In this document: one piece after another, positions 6,301 through 15,097 of the stretch
Position numbering within the stretch: position 1 is the first letter of the stretch
Layout: the number at the start of each line of letters is the position of its first letter
Origin: Methylopumilus sp036567085
GTDB lineage: Bacteria; Pseudomonadota; Gammaproteobacteria; Burkholderiales; Methylophilaceae
Direction of reading: 5' to 3'
NCBI GenBank assembly: GCA_036567085.1
Contig: DATCVG010000015.1
Location: forward strand, 1 to 43,862
DNA length: 43,862 nt
Translations under genes and position numbers: made by a program
The notes under the pieces: generated by a model
What the model saw: only the letters and a program-made list of their open reading frames with translations
What the model was told of the DNA's origin: nothing
Databases searched by the model: none

Positions 6301-8883
6301 ATGCGTTTTGATAAATTGACCACGAAGTTTCAGCAAGCATTTGCTGATGCACAGAGTCTTGCAAATGCGAATGACAATCCTAATATCGAGCCAGTTCACA
6401 TGGTTCAAGCCTTGCTTGACCAAGACGACGGAAGTACAGCTTCACTTTTATCTTATGCTGGTGTTAATTTAGCACCACTTAAGGCATCTCTTAAAGTATC
6501 TATTGATAAACTTCCTAAAGTCGAGTCTAATCAGGGCGAAATTTCAATATCTAGAGATTTGAATAATCTTTTAAATTTAACCGAAAAAAATTCACAAAAA
6601 TTAGGTGATGCTTATATCTCAAGTGAGATGTTTTTATTAGCATTAGCTGATGATAAAAGTGATGTGGCTAAATTATTAAAACAACATGGTCTAACTAAAG
6701 CAGCATTAGAAAAAGCTGTTCAATCTGTAAGAGGTAATGACAAAATAAATTCTCAAGATGCAGACAGCCAAAGAGAAGCCTTAAAGAAATATACAATTGA
6801 CTTAACTGAACGAGCTCGAATCGGAAAGCTCGATCCGGTGATTGGTCGTGATGACGAAATCCGTCGCACTATTCAAGTTTTACAACGACGTACGAAAAAT
6901 AACCCTGTATTGATTGGTGAGCCTGGTGTGGGTAAAACAGCGATTGTAGAGGGTTTGGCGCAACGCATCGTCAATGGTGAAGTCCCTGACTCATTAAAAA
7001 ATAAGCGAGTTTTATCACTTGATATGGCAGCATTATTAGCAGGAGCAAAATACCGAGGAGATTTTGAGGAGCGCTTAAAAGCTGTCTTAAAAGAAATTGC
7101 GTTGGATGAAGGTCAAACGATAGTTTTTATTGATGAAATTCATACGATGGTAGGCGCTGGTAAAACCGAGGGTGCTATGGATGCAGGCAATATGTTAAAG
7201 CCTGCATTAGCTCGTGGCGAACTTCATTGTGTAGGCGCTACGACTCTAGATGAATATCGAAAATATATTGAGAAAGATGCTGCATTAGAAAGACGATTCC
7301 AAAAAGTGCTCGTAGATGAACCTTCAGTGGAAGCTACTATTGCAATACTTCGTGGCCTGCAAGAAAAATATGAGCTTCATCACAATGTCGAGATTACTGA
7401 TCCTGCGATTGTAGCTGCAGCAGAATTATCACATCGATATATTACGGATCGATTCTTACCTGATAAGGCAATTGACCTAATTGATGAAGCTGCATCTCGT
7501 ATCAAGATGGAGATTGATTCTAAACCAGAAGTTTTAGATAAATTAGAACGTCGACTTATTCAATTAAAAATTGAACGTGAAGCTATGCGTCGCGAAAAAG
7601 ATGAAGCGTCTAAAAAACGTTTTGAGTTGATTGAAGATGAAATTAAGAAGCTTGAAAAAGAATTTAGCAATTTGGAAGAAATTTGGAAATCAGAAAAAGC
7701 ACAACTTCAAGGCTCAAAACATATCAAAGAAGAGATTGAACAAATACGTTTAAAAATTGAAGAGGCAACACGAAAAGGTGAATGGCAAAAAGTGTCTGAG
7801 TTGCAGTATGGAAAATTACCTGAATTAGAGACACAACTTAAACAAGCTGCTAAAGCCGAAACTGCTAAATCCCAAGCAAATCGAATGCTTCGAACTGAAG
7901 TAGGTGCTGATGAAATTGCAGAAGTCGTGAGTCGTGCCACAGGTATTCCTGTTTCAAAAATGATGCAAGGTGAACGCGATAAGCTTTTAAAAATGGAAAA
8001 TAAACTCCATGAGCGTGTCGTAGGACAAGATGAGGCTGTGCGTATAGTGTCCGATGCAATCCGTCGTTCAAGATCAGGTTTAAGTGATCCTAATCGACCT
8101 TATGGCTCCTTCCTTTTCTTAGGACCTACAGGCGTCGGTAAAACCGAGCTATGTAAATCATTAGCTAACTTTTTATTTGACTCCCCAGATCACTTAATCA
8201 GAATTGATATGAGTGAGTTTATGGAGAAACATTCTGTAGCTCGATTAATTGGAGCTCCCCCAGGATACGTTGGCTATGAAGAAGGTGGTTATCTCACTGA
8301 AGCAGTAAGACGTAAACCTTACAGTGTCATTTTATTAGACGAGGTAGAAAAAGCACATCCAGATGTGTTTAATGTGCTTCTTCAAGTATTAGACGATGGA
8401 CGTTTAACAGATGGACAAGGACGCACTGTAGATTTTAAAAATACAGTGATTATCATGACATCTAACTTAGCTTCTAACATGATTCAAGCGATGTCGGGTG
8501 ATGATTATCAAGTGATTAAATTAGCTGTGATGGGTGAAGTTAAAAATCATTTCCGTCCAGAGTTCATTAATCGTATTGATGAAGTGGTTGTCTTCCACGC
8601 GTTAGCAGATGATCATGTGAAATCGATTGCAGCAATTCAGTTGCAATATTTAAAAGATCGATTGGCACAACTTGAAATGAAAGTGGACATTACGGATGCT
8701 GCCTTAGAAGAAATTTCCAAAGAAGGATTTGATCCAGTCTATGGTGCAAGACCTATAAAGAGAGCGATTCAATCTGAAATTGAAAATCCACTCGCTAAAG
8801 AAATTTTAGCAGGCCATTTTATGGCAAAAGATACCATTAAGATTGATAGTGTTTCAGGTAAACTTAAATTTACTAAAATTTAA
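6301..8883 (+). CDS. clpB: ClpB disaggregase (AAA+ chaperone)
   Basis: ClpB is the hexameric cytoplasmic chaperone that works with DnaK to dissolve protein aggregates. The 860-residue protein has the full domain order: N-terminal double Clp repeat (1-145), AAA1 with Walker A GEPGVGKT at 206-213 and Walker B VFIDEIH, a middle coiled-coil domain (about 405-525, Lys/Glu-rich), and AAA2 with Walker A GPTGVGKT at 608-615 followed by the C-terminal domain. The motif GYVGYEEGG of the AAA2 pore loop is present. Length matches E. coli ClpB (857). It is preceded by a heat-shock promoter and looks monocistronic or cotranscribed with the next gene. Confidence 0.98.
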   Translation: MRFDKLTTKFQQAFADAQSLANANDNPNIEPVHMVQALLDQDDGSTASLLSYAGVNLAPLKASLKVSIDKLPKVESNQGEISISRDLNNLLNLTEKNSQKLGDAYISSEMFLLALADDKSDVAKLLKQHGLTKAALEKAVQSVRGNDKINSQDADSQREALKKYTIDLTERARIGKLDPVIGRDDEIRRTIQVLQRRTKNNPVLIGEPGVGKTAIVEGLAQRIVNGEVPDSLKNKRVLSLDMAALLAGAKYRGDFEERLKAVLKEIALDEGQTIVFIDEIHTMVGAGKTEGAMDAGNMLKPALARGELHCVGATTLDEYRKYIEKDAALERRFQKVLVDEPSVEATIAILRGLQEKYELHHNVEITDPAIVAAAELSHRYITDRFLPDKAIDLIDEAASRIKMEIDSKPEVLDKLERRLIQLKIEREAMRREKDEASKKRFELIEDEIKKLEKEFSNLEEIWKSEKAQLQGSKHIKEEIEQIRLKIEEATRKGEWQKVSELQYGKLPELETQLKQAAKAETAKSQANRMLRTEVGADEIAEVVSRATGIPVSKMMQGERDKLLKMENKLHERVVGQDEAVRIVSDAIRRSRSGLSDPNRPYGSFLFLGPTGVGKTELCKSLANFLFDSPDHLIRIDMSEFMEKHSVARLIGAPPGYVGYEEGGYLTEAVRRKPYSVILLDEVEKAHPDVFNVLLQVLDDGRLTDGQGRTVDFKNTVIIMTSNLASNMIQAMSGDDYQVIKLAVMGEVKNHFRPEFINRIDEVVVFHALADDHVKSIAAIQLQYLKDRLAQLEMKVDITDAALEEISKEGFDPVYGARPIKRAIQSEIENPLAKEILAGHFMAKDTIKIDSVSGKLKFTKI

Positions 8884-8898
8884 GTAAAGTCTTAATTG

Positions 8899-9318
8899 AT
8901 GAAACAAGCTAGTCAAACATTGGCGATCCGTACTTCGGGTCGCCATTTTTATGATGTCACCCAAAAAGTTTTAGATTGGGTAAATCAATCGGATTTCAAA
9001 GAAGGCTTATTAACGCTCTACGTGCAACATACTTCAGCGAGTCTGCTTATTAATGAGAATTACGATCCTGATGTTTTAGTTGATTTGGAAAGTTTTTTTG
9101 AGCGCTTAGTACCTGATGGGGATTCTTTATTCATTCATACCGCTGAAGGTGAAGATGATATGCCGGCACATATTAGAACTGCCCTAACACAAACGAGCCT
9201 GTCTATACCAATTACGCAAGGTAAGATTGCTCTCGGCCAATGGCAAGGTATTTTTTTATACGAACATCGCTATCAATCTCATGAGCGACGAATCTTGATG
9301 CATGTGATTGGTGAGTAA
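8899..9318 (+). CDS. YjbQ/UPF0047 family protein
   Basis: This is a 139-residue member of the YjbQ family (UPF0047). It is recognised by LYVQHTSASLLINEN near residues 40-54, the HxxxGEDDMPAHIR stretch, and the ending GQWQGIFLYEHR plus RRILMHVIGE. E. coli YjbQ has weak thiamine-phosphate synthase activity in a suppressor background, but its normal role is unsettled. The ATG at 8899 was chosen over the TTG three bases upstream. It lies 15 bp after clpB and may be read from the same promoter. No signal peptide or membrane segment is present. Confidence 0.9.
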   Translation: MKQASQTLAIRTSGRHFYDVTQKVLDWVNQSDFKEGLLTLYVQHTSASLLINENYDPDVLVDLESFFERLVPDGDSLFIHTAEGEDDMPAHIRTALTQTSLSIPITQGKIALGQWQGIFLYEHRYQSHERRILMHVIGE

Positions 9319-9319
9319 T

Positions 9320-10555
9320 TTATTTAATTGAAGTCCAGGCCAAAGGATCAAAAGGTTTGCTAAGTTTCCTTAGCTCAAAATAAAGACCATTTGATTCGTT
9401 TCCCCCAGTATTACCTACTAAAGCAATCACGTCTCCTCCGCGCACAATTTCGCCTGTCTTTTTGAGTGTGGATTGATTGTTGCCATAGAGGCTCATAAAA
9501 CCCTCCCCATGATCGACAATAATAAGATTGCCAAAGCCTCGAAGCCAGTCAGCAAAAACGACTCGACCTGTTGCGATTGATTTTACTTCATTACCTTCAT
9601 TAGATTTAATAAATAAACCTTTCCAAGATAAGCCAGTATCTTCCCGTGGCGAACCAAATCGATTAATCACATCTCCCTTTACAGGTAAGCTTAACTTACC
9701 TCGTAACGATTCAAATTTTTGACCGACAAATGTTTCAGTAGGGATAGTTTCATTCCTCACAATAGGTGTTTTCGAAGATATTTTTTCATCTCGCTTAGAA
9801 GGTACAGGTGCTGGGGGGAATTTTGCTAAACGATCAACGAGGTCAGTAAGTCTTTTTTCATCTCGCATTAATTTTTGCATCTCATTACGTTGCTGATTAA
9901 TCTTATAAGATAAATTTGCAATGAGTTTGGCTCGATTTTTCTTTTGTGACTCGAGCTCAGCTCGCTTAACTTCTTCTTTTTGTTTTAAGCTCGCAATTTC
10001 TTTTAATTTCGATGCAGTTTCAAGACTATAGGCCTCAATTTTTTTTAAATTACCTTGCATTTGATAAATACTTTTAGCACGAGCCTTAGCCACATAAGAA
10101 TAGTATTGAATATTTCTTGCAACAACACTCGGATTTTCAGATTGTATAATCATTTGCAAGTACCCTGGATCGCCATGGAGATATTGCTGGTAGATTTGCT
10201 CGCTCAACATTTTTCTCTGGAGATCAACTTGAGATTCGACCGTGTCCGATTGTGCTTTAAGCTCTTGAAGCTTAGTATAGTTTTTCTTTTGTTGAATTGA
10301 TATTTCGTATAGTGAACGATTAGTATCGCTAATTTGTTTTTCACTTTTTTTTAATAGATCAGTCGCATCTTCTTGTGCTTTTTGTGTACCACTCAATTCT
10401 TTTTTAAGTTGGTCAATTTTTTCATGAACAGCATTTAAGTTTTCTTTGGCTGAATCAGCTTTGGTTGCAGAGGAAGTCTCATGAGATAAAAATAAAATCG
10501 ATATAAAGATACATTGAATTAAAAAATTAAATGGAATATTTTTGACTTTAATCAT
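9320..10555 (-). CDS. envC: Murein hydrolase activator EnvC (degenerate LytM)
   Basis: EnvC is a periplasmic activator of the septal amidases AmiA/AmiB in daughter-cell separation. The 411-residue protein has a signal peptide (about 1-30), a long coiled coil (about 35-250) and a C-terminal M23/LytM domain (about 290-411). The domain contains GLSWKGLFI, GFGNLIIVDHGEGFMSLYGN and LYFELRK, very close to the EnvC pattern. The canonical zinc ligands are not intact (the HxH pair is replaced in LYFELR), so it should be a non-catalytic activator. Its start overlaps the gpmI stop by 8 bp; gpmI-envC is a pairing also seen in E. coli. Confidence 0.93.
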   Translation of the reverse strand: MIKVKNIPFNFLIQCIFISILFLSHETSSATKADSAKENLNAVHEKIDQLKKELSGTQKAQEDATDLLKKSEKQISDTNRSLYEISIQQKKNYTKLQELKAQSDTVESQVDLQRKMLSEQIYQQYLHGDPGYLQMIIQSENPSVVARNIQYYSYVAKARAKSIYQMQGNLKKIEAYSLETASKLKEIASLKQKEEVKRAELESQKKNRAKLIANLSYKINQQRNEMQKLMRDEKRLTDLVDRLAKFPPAPVPSKRDEKISSKTPIVRNETIPTETFVGQKFESLRGKLSLPVKGDVINRFGSPREDTGLSWKGLFIKSNEGNEVKSIATGRVVFADWLRGFGNLIIVDHGEGFMSLYGNNQSTLKKTGEIVRGGDVIALVGNTGGNESNGLYFELRKLSKPFDPLAWTSIK

Positions 10556-12101
10556 TCAATTGAATTAAGTTTTGTCCTGTCATCTCGGATGGTTGTTTTT
10601 CACCCATGAGATGAAGTAGGGTAGGAGCAATATCAGAGAGTTTTCCGTGAGGCTTAATTGTCGCTTTACGACCTATATAAAGTAAAGGCACCACGTTGGT
10701 GGTATGTTGGGTATGGGCTTGTTTATTTTCATAATCTTCCATAAGTTCTGCATTGCCGTGGTCTGCCGTAATAATGACTTCACCACCAATTGCTTTCATA
10801 GCATTCACTACTTGTCCGATACATACATCAAGTGCTTCCATTGCTTTAATCGCGGCGTCAAGATTACCCGTATGACCTACCATATCAGCATTCGCAAAAT
10901 TACATATGATGGCATTATATTTTTTACTTTGAATGGCGTCGGTAAGTTTTTGTGCGACTTCAAATGCACTCATTTCAGGTTTTAGATCATAAGTTGCAAC
11001 CTGAGGGGATGGGACTAGAATACGATCCTCACCATCATATACAGTTTCATTGCCACCATTAAAAAAGAATGTGACGTGTGGATATTTTTCTGTCTCTGCA
11101 ATGCGTAGTTGTTTTAAACCTAATTTCGAGATGTATTCACCAAACGAATTATTTACTGATGTTGGTTTAAAAATAGCCGATGATTTTTTATCATTTTGAT
11201 CATATTGAGTGAGTGTGAAATAGTGACTGATATTAACTTTCTTTTGACGTTCAAAAGCATCAAAGCTATCTTGCAAAAGCGCATCTGTAATTTGTCGTGC
11301 ACGATCAGATCGATAATTCATAAACACAACTGCATCACCATCTTGGATAGTGATGGCTTTTTGATTTTCATCATGAATGGATGTGGGCTTTATAAACTCA
11401 TCCGTTTCTTCCCTTTCATATCCTTTGTGAATTGCATCAATCGGATCTCTGAGATGAATAGGAGACCCCATGGTTAATGCGTTATAAGCCAACTCAATAC
11501 GAAGCCAGCGCTTATCGCGATCCATTGCATAGTAGCGACCTGATATAGAAGCAATTTTGCCAATACCTATATCTTTTAAATGAGATTCGAGTTGTTCGAT
11601 ATAATGTAAAGCACTTTTAGGTGGCGTATCTCGACCATCCAAGAAAGGATGAACGTAAACATCTTTTAGATCACATTGCTTCGCGAGTTTCAGCATGGCA
11701 TAGAAGTGATCTAAATGACTATGAACACCGCCATCAGAAAAAAGACCTAAAAGATGCAAGGCTTTCCCCTTTTCTTTAATTGATTTGAATGCATTGATCA
11801 GCGCTGCATTTTTAAAAAAATCACCGGAGGCGATGCTTGAATTAATTCTTTCAAGATCTTGCTGAAGAATACGACCAGCACCTATATTTAAATGACCTAC
11901 TTCTGAATTACCCATTTGTCCTTGAGGCAAGCCTACAAATTCCTCAGAGGCATTAATAAAGCTATGTGCGTATTTACCCCATAAACTATTCCAGTGAGGC
12001 ATTTTTGCAATTTTAATTGCATTATGGTTTCTATCTTCTCGGTGTCCAAAGCCATCCAAGATGATAAGTAATACAGGTTTTTTTAACATAGTAGAAGGCA
12101 T
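10548..12101 (-). CDS. gpmI: 2,3-bisphosphoglycerate-independent phosphoglycerate mutase
   Basis: GpmI interconverts 3- and 2-phosphoglycerate in glycolysis and gluconeogenesis, using two Mn ions. The 517-residue length is typical. The N-terminal metal motif is VLLIILDGFGHR, the phospho-acceptor serine is Ser66 in QMGNSEVGHLNIGAGR, and the later metal ligands appear in NFANADMVGHTG and ITADHGNAE. The start may be the ATG at 12101 or, four codons in, the ATG at 12089; neither has a strong Shine-Dalgarno, and homologues usually begin near the second. It is the first gene of a gpmI-envC unit, divergent from grxC. Confidence 0.97.
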   Translation of the reverse strand: MPSTMLKKPVLLIILDGFGHREDRNHNAIKIAKMPHWNSLWGKYAHSFINASEEFVGLPQGQMGNSEVGHLNIGAGRILQQDLERINSSIASGDFFKNAALINAFKSIKEKGKALHLLGLFSDGGVHSHLDHFYAMLKLAKQCDLKDVYVHPFLDGRDTPPKSALHYIEQLESHLKDIGIGKIASISGRYYAMDRDKRWLRIELAYNALTMGSPIHLRDPIDAIHKGYEREETDEFIKPTSIHDENQKAITIQDGDAVVFMNYRSDRARQITDALLQDSFDAFERQKKVNISHYFTLTQYDQNDKKSSAIFKPTSVNNSFGEYISKLGLKQLRIAETEKYPHVTFFFNGGNETVYDGEDRILVPSPQVATYDLKPEMSAFEVAQKLTDAIQSKKYNAIICNFANADMVGHTGNLDAAIKAMEALDVCIGQVVNAMKAIGGEVIITADHGNAELMEDYENKQAHTQHTTNVVPLLYIGRKATIKPHGKLSDIAPTLLHLMGEKQPSEMTGQNLIQLND

Positions 12102-12127
12102 GTATATGTGGCTTTAAAGATTAATGA

Positions 12128-12135
12128 ATTATAAT
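12128..12135. promoter_or_regulatory. Shared divergent -10 element between gpmI and grxC
   Basis: The palindrome ATTATAAT reads TATAAT on both strands in the middle of the 74-bp divergent gap. It could serve as -10 for both genes. No good -35 is visible on either side, so the call is tentative. Confidence 0.35.
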
Positions 12136-12175
12136 GCTTGTCATCAAATTTCACACTCCTTAACGTGAGCGCCCT

Positions 12176-12436
12176 ATGAAATCAATTAAGATGTATACCA
12201 GTGCGTATTGTCCTTATTGTTCAAATGCTGAAAAGCTTTTGAACAAAAAAGGTATTACAGATATTAAAAAAATACGCGTAGATGAAAATTCGGGTATTTT
12301 AGAAGAGATGATTGAAAAAACTGGACGTCGCACAGTGCCGCAAATTTACATTGGCGAATACCATGTGGGCGGGTTTGATGATTTAAGAGCCCTTGACCTA
12401 GAAGGCAAGCTCGATCCACTTCTTGGAATTTCCTAG
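12176..12436 (+). CDS. grxC: Glutaredoxin 3
   Basis: GrxC is an 86-residue cytoplasmic glutathione-dependent disulfide reductase. The dithiol active site is CPYC (Cys12, Cys15), the cis-proline is in RRTVPQIYIG, and the GSH-binding GGFDDLRAL follows, all in the usual places. The protein is full length for bacterial Grx3. It precedes secB, as in many proteobacteria, with 106 bp between them. A GTGAG stretch at 12165-12169 may act as ribosome-binding site. Confidence 0.95.
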   Translation: MKSIKMYTSAYCPYCSNAEKLLNKKGITDIKKIRVDENSGILEEMIEKTGRRTVPQIYIGEYHVGGFDDLRALDLEGKLDPLLGIS

Positions 12437-12454
12437 AAAGATTCCCCTTATTTT

Positions 12455-12483
12455 ATTTAAATATTCTCGATAAAAAGATAGAA
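12455..12483 (+). promoter_or_regulatory. Possible sigma-70 promoter for secB
   Basis: TTTAAA (12455-12460), 17 bp, then TAGAAT (12478-12483). Each box matches the consensus in four or five of six positions. The inferred leader would be about 53 nt. Confidence 0.3.
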
Positions 12484-12542
12484 TGCTGTATTCGTTTAAT
12501 TAAATAACAGCGGCTTTAAAGCTCGCGTGACTGGAAAATAAC

Positions 12543-13067
12543 ATGGCAGAAAAAAAGAAAGCAGCACCCAAATCAACTAAAGCAGAAAAAAGCGTCAAAA
12601 TTGATCCACAAGCAAATGGAAGCGCGCAACCTGGTTTTGCTATTGAAAAACTTTTTCTTAAAGATGTTTCGGTTGAAGTGCCTAATTCTCCAGAAATATT
12701 CACACAACGAGAAGCCCCCCAAATTGCTATTGAATTAGGTAATTCAGGTAAGCCTTTGGCTGATGGGTATTTTGAGGTTGCTTTAAAAATTACCGTTACA
12801 TCAAAAATTGCTGATAAAACAGCTTTTCTCATTGAAGTGACTCAAGCAGGTATTTTCGCATTACGCAATATTCCAGAAGAAAATCTTGAGATGATTATCG
12901 CGATTACTTGTCCTAATATTTTATTCCCATATGCACGCGAAGCTATTTCAGATTTAGTGATTAAGGCAGGTTTTTCCCCTGTGCTCTTAAATCCAATTAA
13001 TTTTGAAATGCTCTATATGCAACAAAAGCAGCAAGCAGCGGGTAATGCGGTTGGCACAAAAAACTAA
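12543..13067 (+). CDS. secB: Protein-export chaperone SecB
   Basis: SecB is a tetrameric cytoplasmic chaperone that keeps outer-membrane and periplasmic precursors unfolded and hands them to SecA. The 174-residue protein has a Lys/Ala-rich N-terminal tail (1-20). The conserved core follows: FAIEKLFLKDVSVEVPNSPEIF, the aromatic/hydrophobic strands EVALKITVTS and FLIEVTQAGIF, and the helix CPNILFPYAREAISDLVIKAGF. The C-terminus is Gln/Ala-rich. Homologues are about 155-170 residues, so only the tails are longer. Likely clients here include LptD, SurA and the TonB receptor. Its last 23 bp overlap the next gene. Confidence 0.97.
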   Translation: MAEKKKAAPKSTKAEKSVKIDPQANGSAQPGFAIEKLFLKDVSVEVPNSPEIFTQREAPQIAIELGNSGKPLADGYFEVALKITVTSKIADKTAFLIEVTQAGIFALRNIPEENLEMIIAITCPNILFPYAREAISDLVIKAGFSPVLLNPINFEMLYMQQKQQAAGNAVGTKN

Positions 13068-13509
13068 CTTTTTTTTTAGTTATTTTTTTGTATGGATTGT
13101 GTGCTTCATTTCACAATCTGCTTATGCTGAATTTCGATCTGTTGCATTTGCTAAAACCATCCTCTATGAAGCACCATCAGCCACTACTAAAAAACTTTAT
13201 TTAGTAGGTGAAGGCTATCCCTTAGAAATTATTGTGAATCTTGGCGACTGGCTTAAAGTCAGAGATCCCTATGGCACGCTAAGTTGGGCGGAATCAAAAA
13301 ATTTACAATCTAAAAGAACGGTGATTGTGAAGGTAGATAAAGCAAATATATACAAAGACCCTGAATCTAAATCAGCGCTTGTAGCTACAATTGAAAAAGA
13401 TGTCGTCATTGAACTTTCAGACCCTCTTATTGCCAATGGTTGGATTAAAGTGCGCTATCAACAAGATCTTGATGGATACATCCAAACCTCTCAGGTATGG
13501 GGGATTTAA
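13045..13509 (+). CDS. Exported protein with two bacterial SH3-like domains
   Basis: From the ATG at 13045 this is a 154-residue protein with a signal peptide (about 1-28, ending SAYA). Two tandem SH3-type segments follow. The first has ILYEAPSATTKKLYLVGEGYPLEII...GDWLKVRD, the second has NIYKDPESKSALVATIEKDVVIELS...GWIKVRY. Such domains usually bind peptidoglycan or peptides. The start lies inside secB and follows CAGCGGG, a fair Shine-Dalgarno. An earlier in-frame start at 13003 would precede the signal peptide and was rejected. The gene stands between secB and gpsA. The exact role is unknown. Confidence 0.85.
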   Translation: MRLAQKTNFFFSYFFVWIVCFISQSAYAEFRSVAFAKTILYEAPSATTKKLYLVGEGYPLEIIVNLGDWLKVRDPYGTLSWAESKNLQSKRTVIVKVDKANIYKDPESKSALVATIEKDVVIELSDPLIANGWIKVRYQQDLDGYIQTSQVWGI

Positions 13510-13513
13510 TTAA

Positions 13514-14515
13514 TTGAAGATCGCTGTCTTAGGAGCTGGCGCATGGGGCACGGCTTTGGCAATGCAAATCAGCCAAAAGCATCGCGTTACATTATGGGCT
13601 AGAAATGCAGGTCACGTCTCTGGCATGCGTAAAGCAAGATCAAATCCACTTTACCTAGGAGATTTTCCTTTTAACGATCAATTGATGCTCGAAGACAATT
13701 TGAGTGAAGCGATTCATGATGCCGACCTTATTTTATCAGTTGTACCCACTTCTGGCTTTAGAGCTATTTTAAAAGAGATTAAATATTTAAATCATAAAGC
13801 GCCGGTTATATGGGCAAATAAAGGCCTAGAAGCAGAGACTGCAAAACTGCCTCATGAAGTTGCTATGGAAGAATTGGGCGACCCTAAAAAAACAGAACAA
13901 CATTGGGGTGCTTTATCAGGCCCTAGTTTTGCAGCGGAGCTCGTAAGATCTCTGCCTACCGCGCTCACTTTAGCTGCAACCGACGAAGTATTTACACAAA
14001 GCTTAGCTTCTATTATCCATGGAAATAACTTGCGCGTTTATACAAGTCAGGATGTGATTGGTGTGTCTGTGGGGGGCGCACTTAAAAATGTAATCGCTAT
14101 TGCTGCAGGTATTTCAGATGGCATGGGGTTTGGAAATAACGCGCGAGCTGCTTTAATCACCCGGGGCTTGGCTGAGATTACACGTTTTGGTATGAGTTTG
14201 GGCGGTCAAAAAGATACTTTCATGGGGCTTACAGGCGCTGGTGATTTAATTTTGACTTGTACCGGAGACTACTCAAGAAATCGTGAAGTTGGTTTAAGGC
14301 TTGCTAAAGGTCAAACGATTGATGAAGTTTTAAAGGGCTTAGGTCATGTTGCTGAAGGTGTTTATACAGCCAAAGAGGTTGTGAATCGAGCAAAAGCGCT
14401 TCATGTATCTATGCCCATTATGCATGAGGTAAATCAAGTATTAAGTTTTGGTAAATCACCTAAAGAAGCTGTGATCGACTTGTTAAGTCGCGAGCAAAAG
14501 TCAGAAACACATTAA
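13514..14515 (+). CDS. gpsA: Glycerol-3-phosphate dehydrogenase [NAD(P)+]
   Basis: GpsA reduces dihydroxyacetone phosphate to sn-glycerol 3-phosphate for phospholipid synthesis. The 333-residue protein has the N-terminal Rossmann motif GAGAWGTA (7-14), the NKGLE loop, SGPSFAAE, and the catalytic region VGGALKNVIAIAAGISDG. The length is normal. The start must be TTG: the codon just before it (13511-13513) is an in-frame TAA stop, and the next methionine would remove the nucleotide-binding motif. It sits 4 bp after the SH3 gene. Confidence 0.97.
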   Translation: MKIAVLGAGAWGTALAMQISQKHRVTLWARNAGHVSGMRKARSNPLYLGDFPFNDQLMLEDNLSEAIHDADLILSVVPTSGFRAILKEIKYLNHKAPVIWANKGLEAETAKLPHEVAMEELGDPKKTEQHWGALSGPSFAAELVRSLPTALTLAATDEVFTQSLASIIHGNNLRVYTSQDVIGVSVGGALKNVIAIAAGISDGMGFGNNARAALITRGLAEITRFGMSLGGQKDTFMGLTGAGDLILTCTGDYSRNREVGLRLAKGQTIDEVLKGLGHVAEGVYTAKEVVNRAKALHVSMPIMHEVNQVLSFGKSPKEAVIDLLSREQKSETH

Positions 14516-14518
14516 GTC

Positions 14519-14983
14519 CTAAGTCCCACCTTTAAATCCGTTTTGCCGCCATGCTTCATATAAAAGAATCGCGGCTGCATTCGATAAGTTTAAGCTCCTA
14601 CTATTTTTCACCATAGGGATTCTTATTTTTTTATTTTCATCAAATTGATTTCGAATCGATTCAGGCAATCCTCGCGTTTCAGGCCCAAATAAAAAGATAT
14701 CCCCTTTTTGATATGAAACCTCATGGTGGGACATACTCCCTTTAGTTGTGACAGCAAATATTCGAGCGTCGCCATGAAAGGATTCAAATACTGAAAAATC
14801 CGGATAAGTTTTAACTGATGCATATTCATGATAATCGAGCCCCGCGCGCGCAAGCCGCTTATCATCCAAATTAAAACCTAAAGGTTCAATTAAGTGAAGT
14901 TGTGTGCCTGTGTTGGCGCAAAGCCTAATAATATTGCCAGTGTTGGGAGGAATTTCAGGTTCAAAAAGGGCTATAGAAAACAT
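14519..14983 (-). CDS. trmL: tRNA (cytidine/uridine-34 2'-O)-methyltransferase
   Basis: TrmL methylates the 2'-OH of the wobble nucleotide of tRNA-Leu isoacceptors, using SAM. The 154-residue protein is a minimal SPOUT fold. It starts with MFSIALFEPEIPPNTGNIIR and contains FGPETRGLP and the knot region IPMVKNSRSLNLSNAAAI. The ATG at 14983 gives the normal family start; the frame is open further upstream, but those residues are not part of the family. It converges on gpsA with a 3-bp gap and no terminator. It diverges from bioB across the biotin-operator-like region. Confidence 0.95.
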   Translation of the reverse strand: MFSIALFEPEIPPNTGNIIRLCANTGTQLHLIEPLGFNLDDKRLARAGLDYHEYASVKTYPDFSVFESFHGDARIFAVTTKGSMSHHEVSYQKGDIFLFGPETRGLPESIRNQFDENKKIRIPMVKNSRSLNLSNAAAILLYEAWRQNGFKGGT

Positions 14984-15011
14984 AAAATATAACAACTGAT
15001 TAATTTTTATA

Positions 15012-15049
15012 CAATTGTAACAAATTATAGTAAAATAACTTAACAATTG
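15012..15049. promoter_or_regulatory. BirA-box-like inverted repeat at the bioB promoter
   Basis: Arms CAATTGTAAC (15012-15021) and TTAACAATTG (15040-15049) form an imperfect inverted repeat. Read as BirA half-sites, TTGTAACAA and ACTTAACAA are 14 bp apart, the usual spacing for a TTGTnAACC-type biotin operator, though the inner CC/GG bases are missing. A plus-strand TATAGT (15026-15031) and a minus-strand TATAAT (15029-15024) lie between the arms, as expected for an operator over divergent promoters. Confidence 0.45.
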
Positions 15050-15097
15050 CTTTTTAAGACTATTTTAATAATTAAATCATATAGATAGGGATTTATC

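Noticed and set aside
12512..12521. Palindrome GCTTTAAAGC before secB
   Set aside because: Short, AT-centred and without a T-tract; such palindromes are expected by chance in AT-rich DNA.
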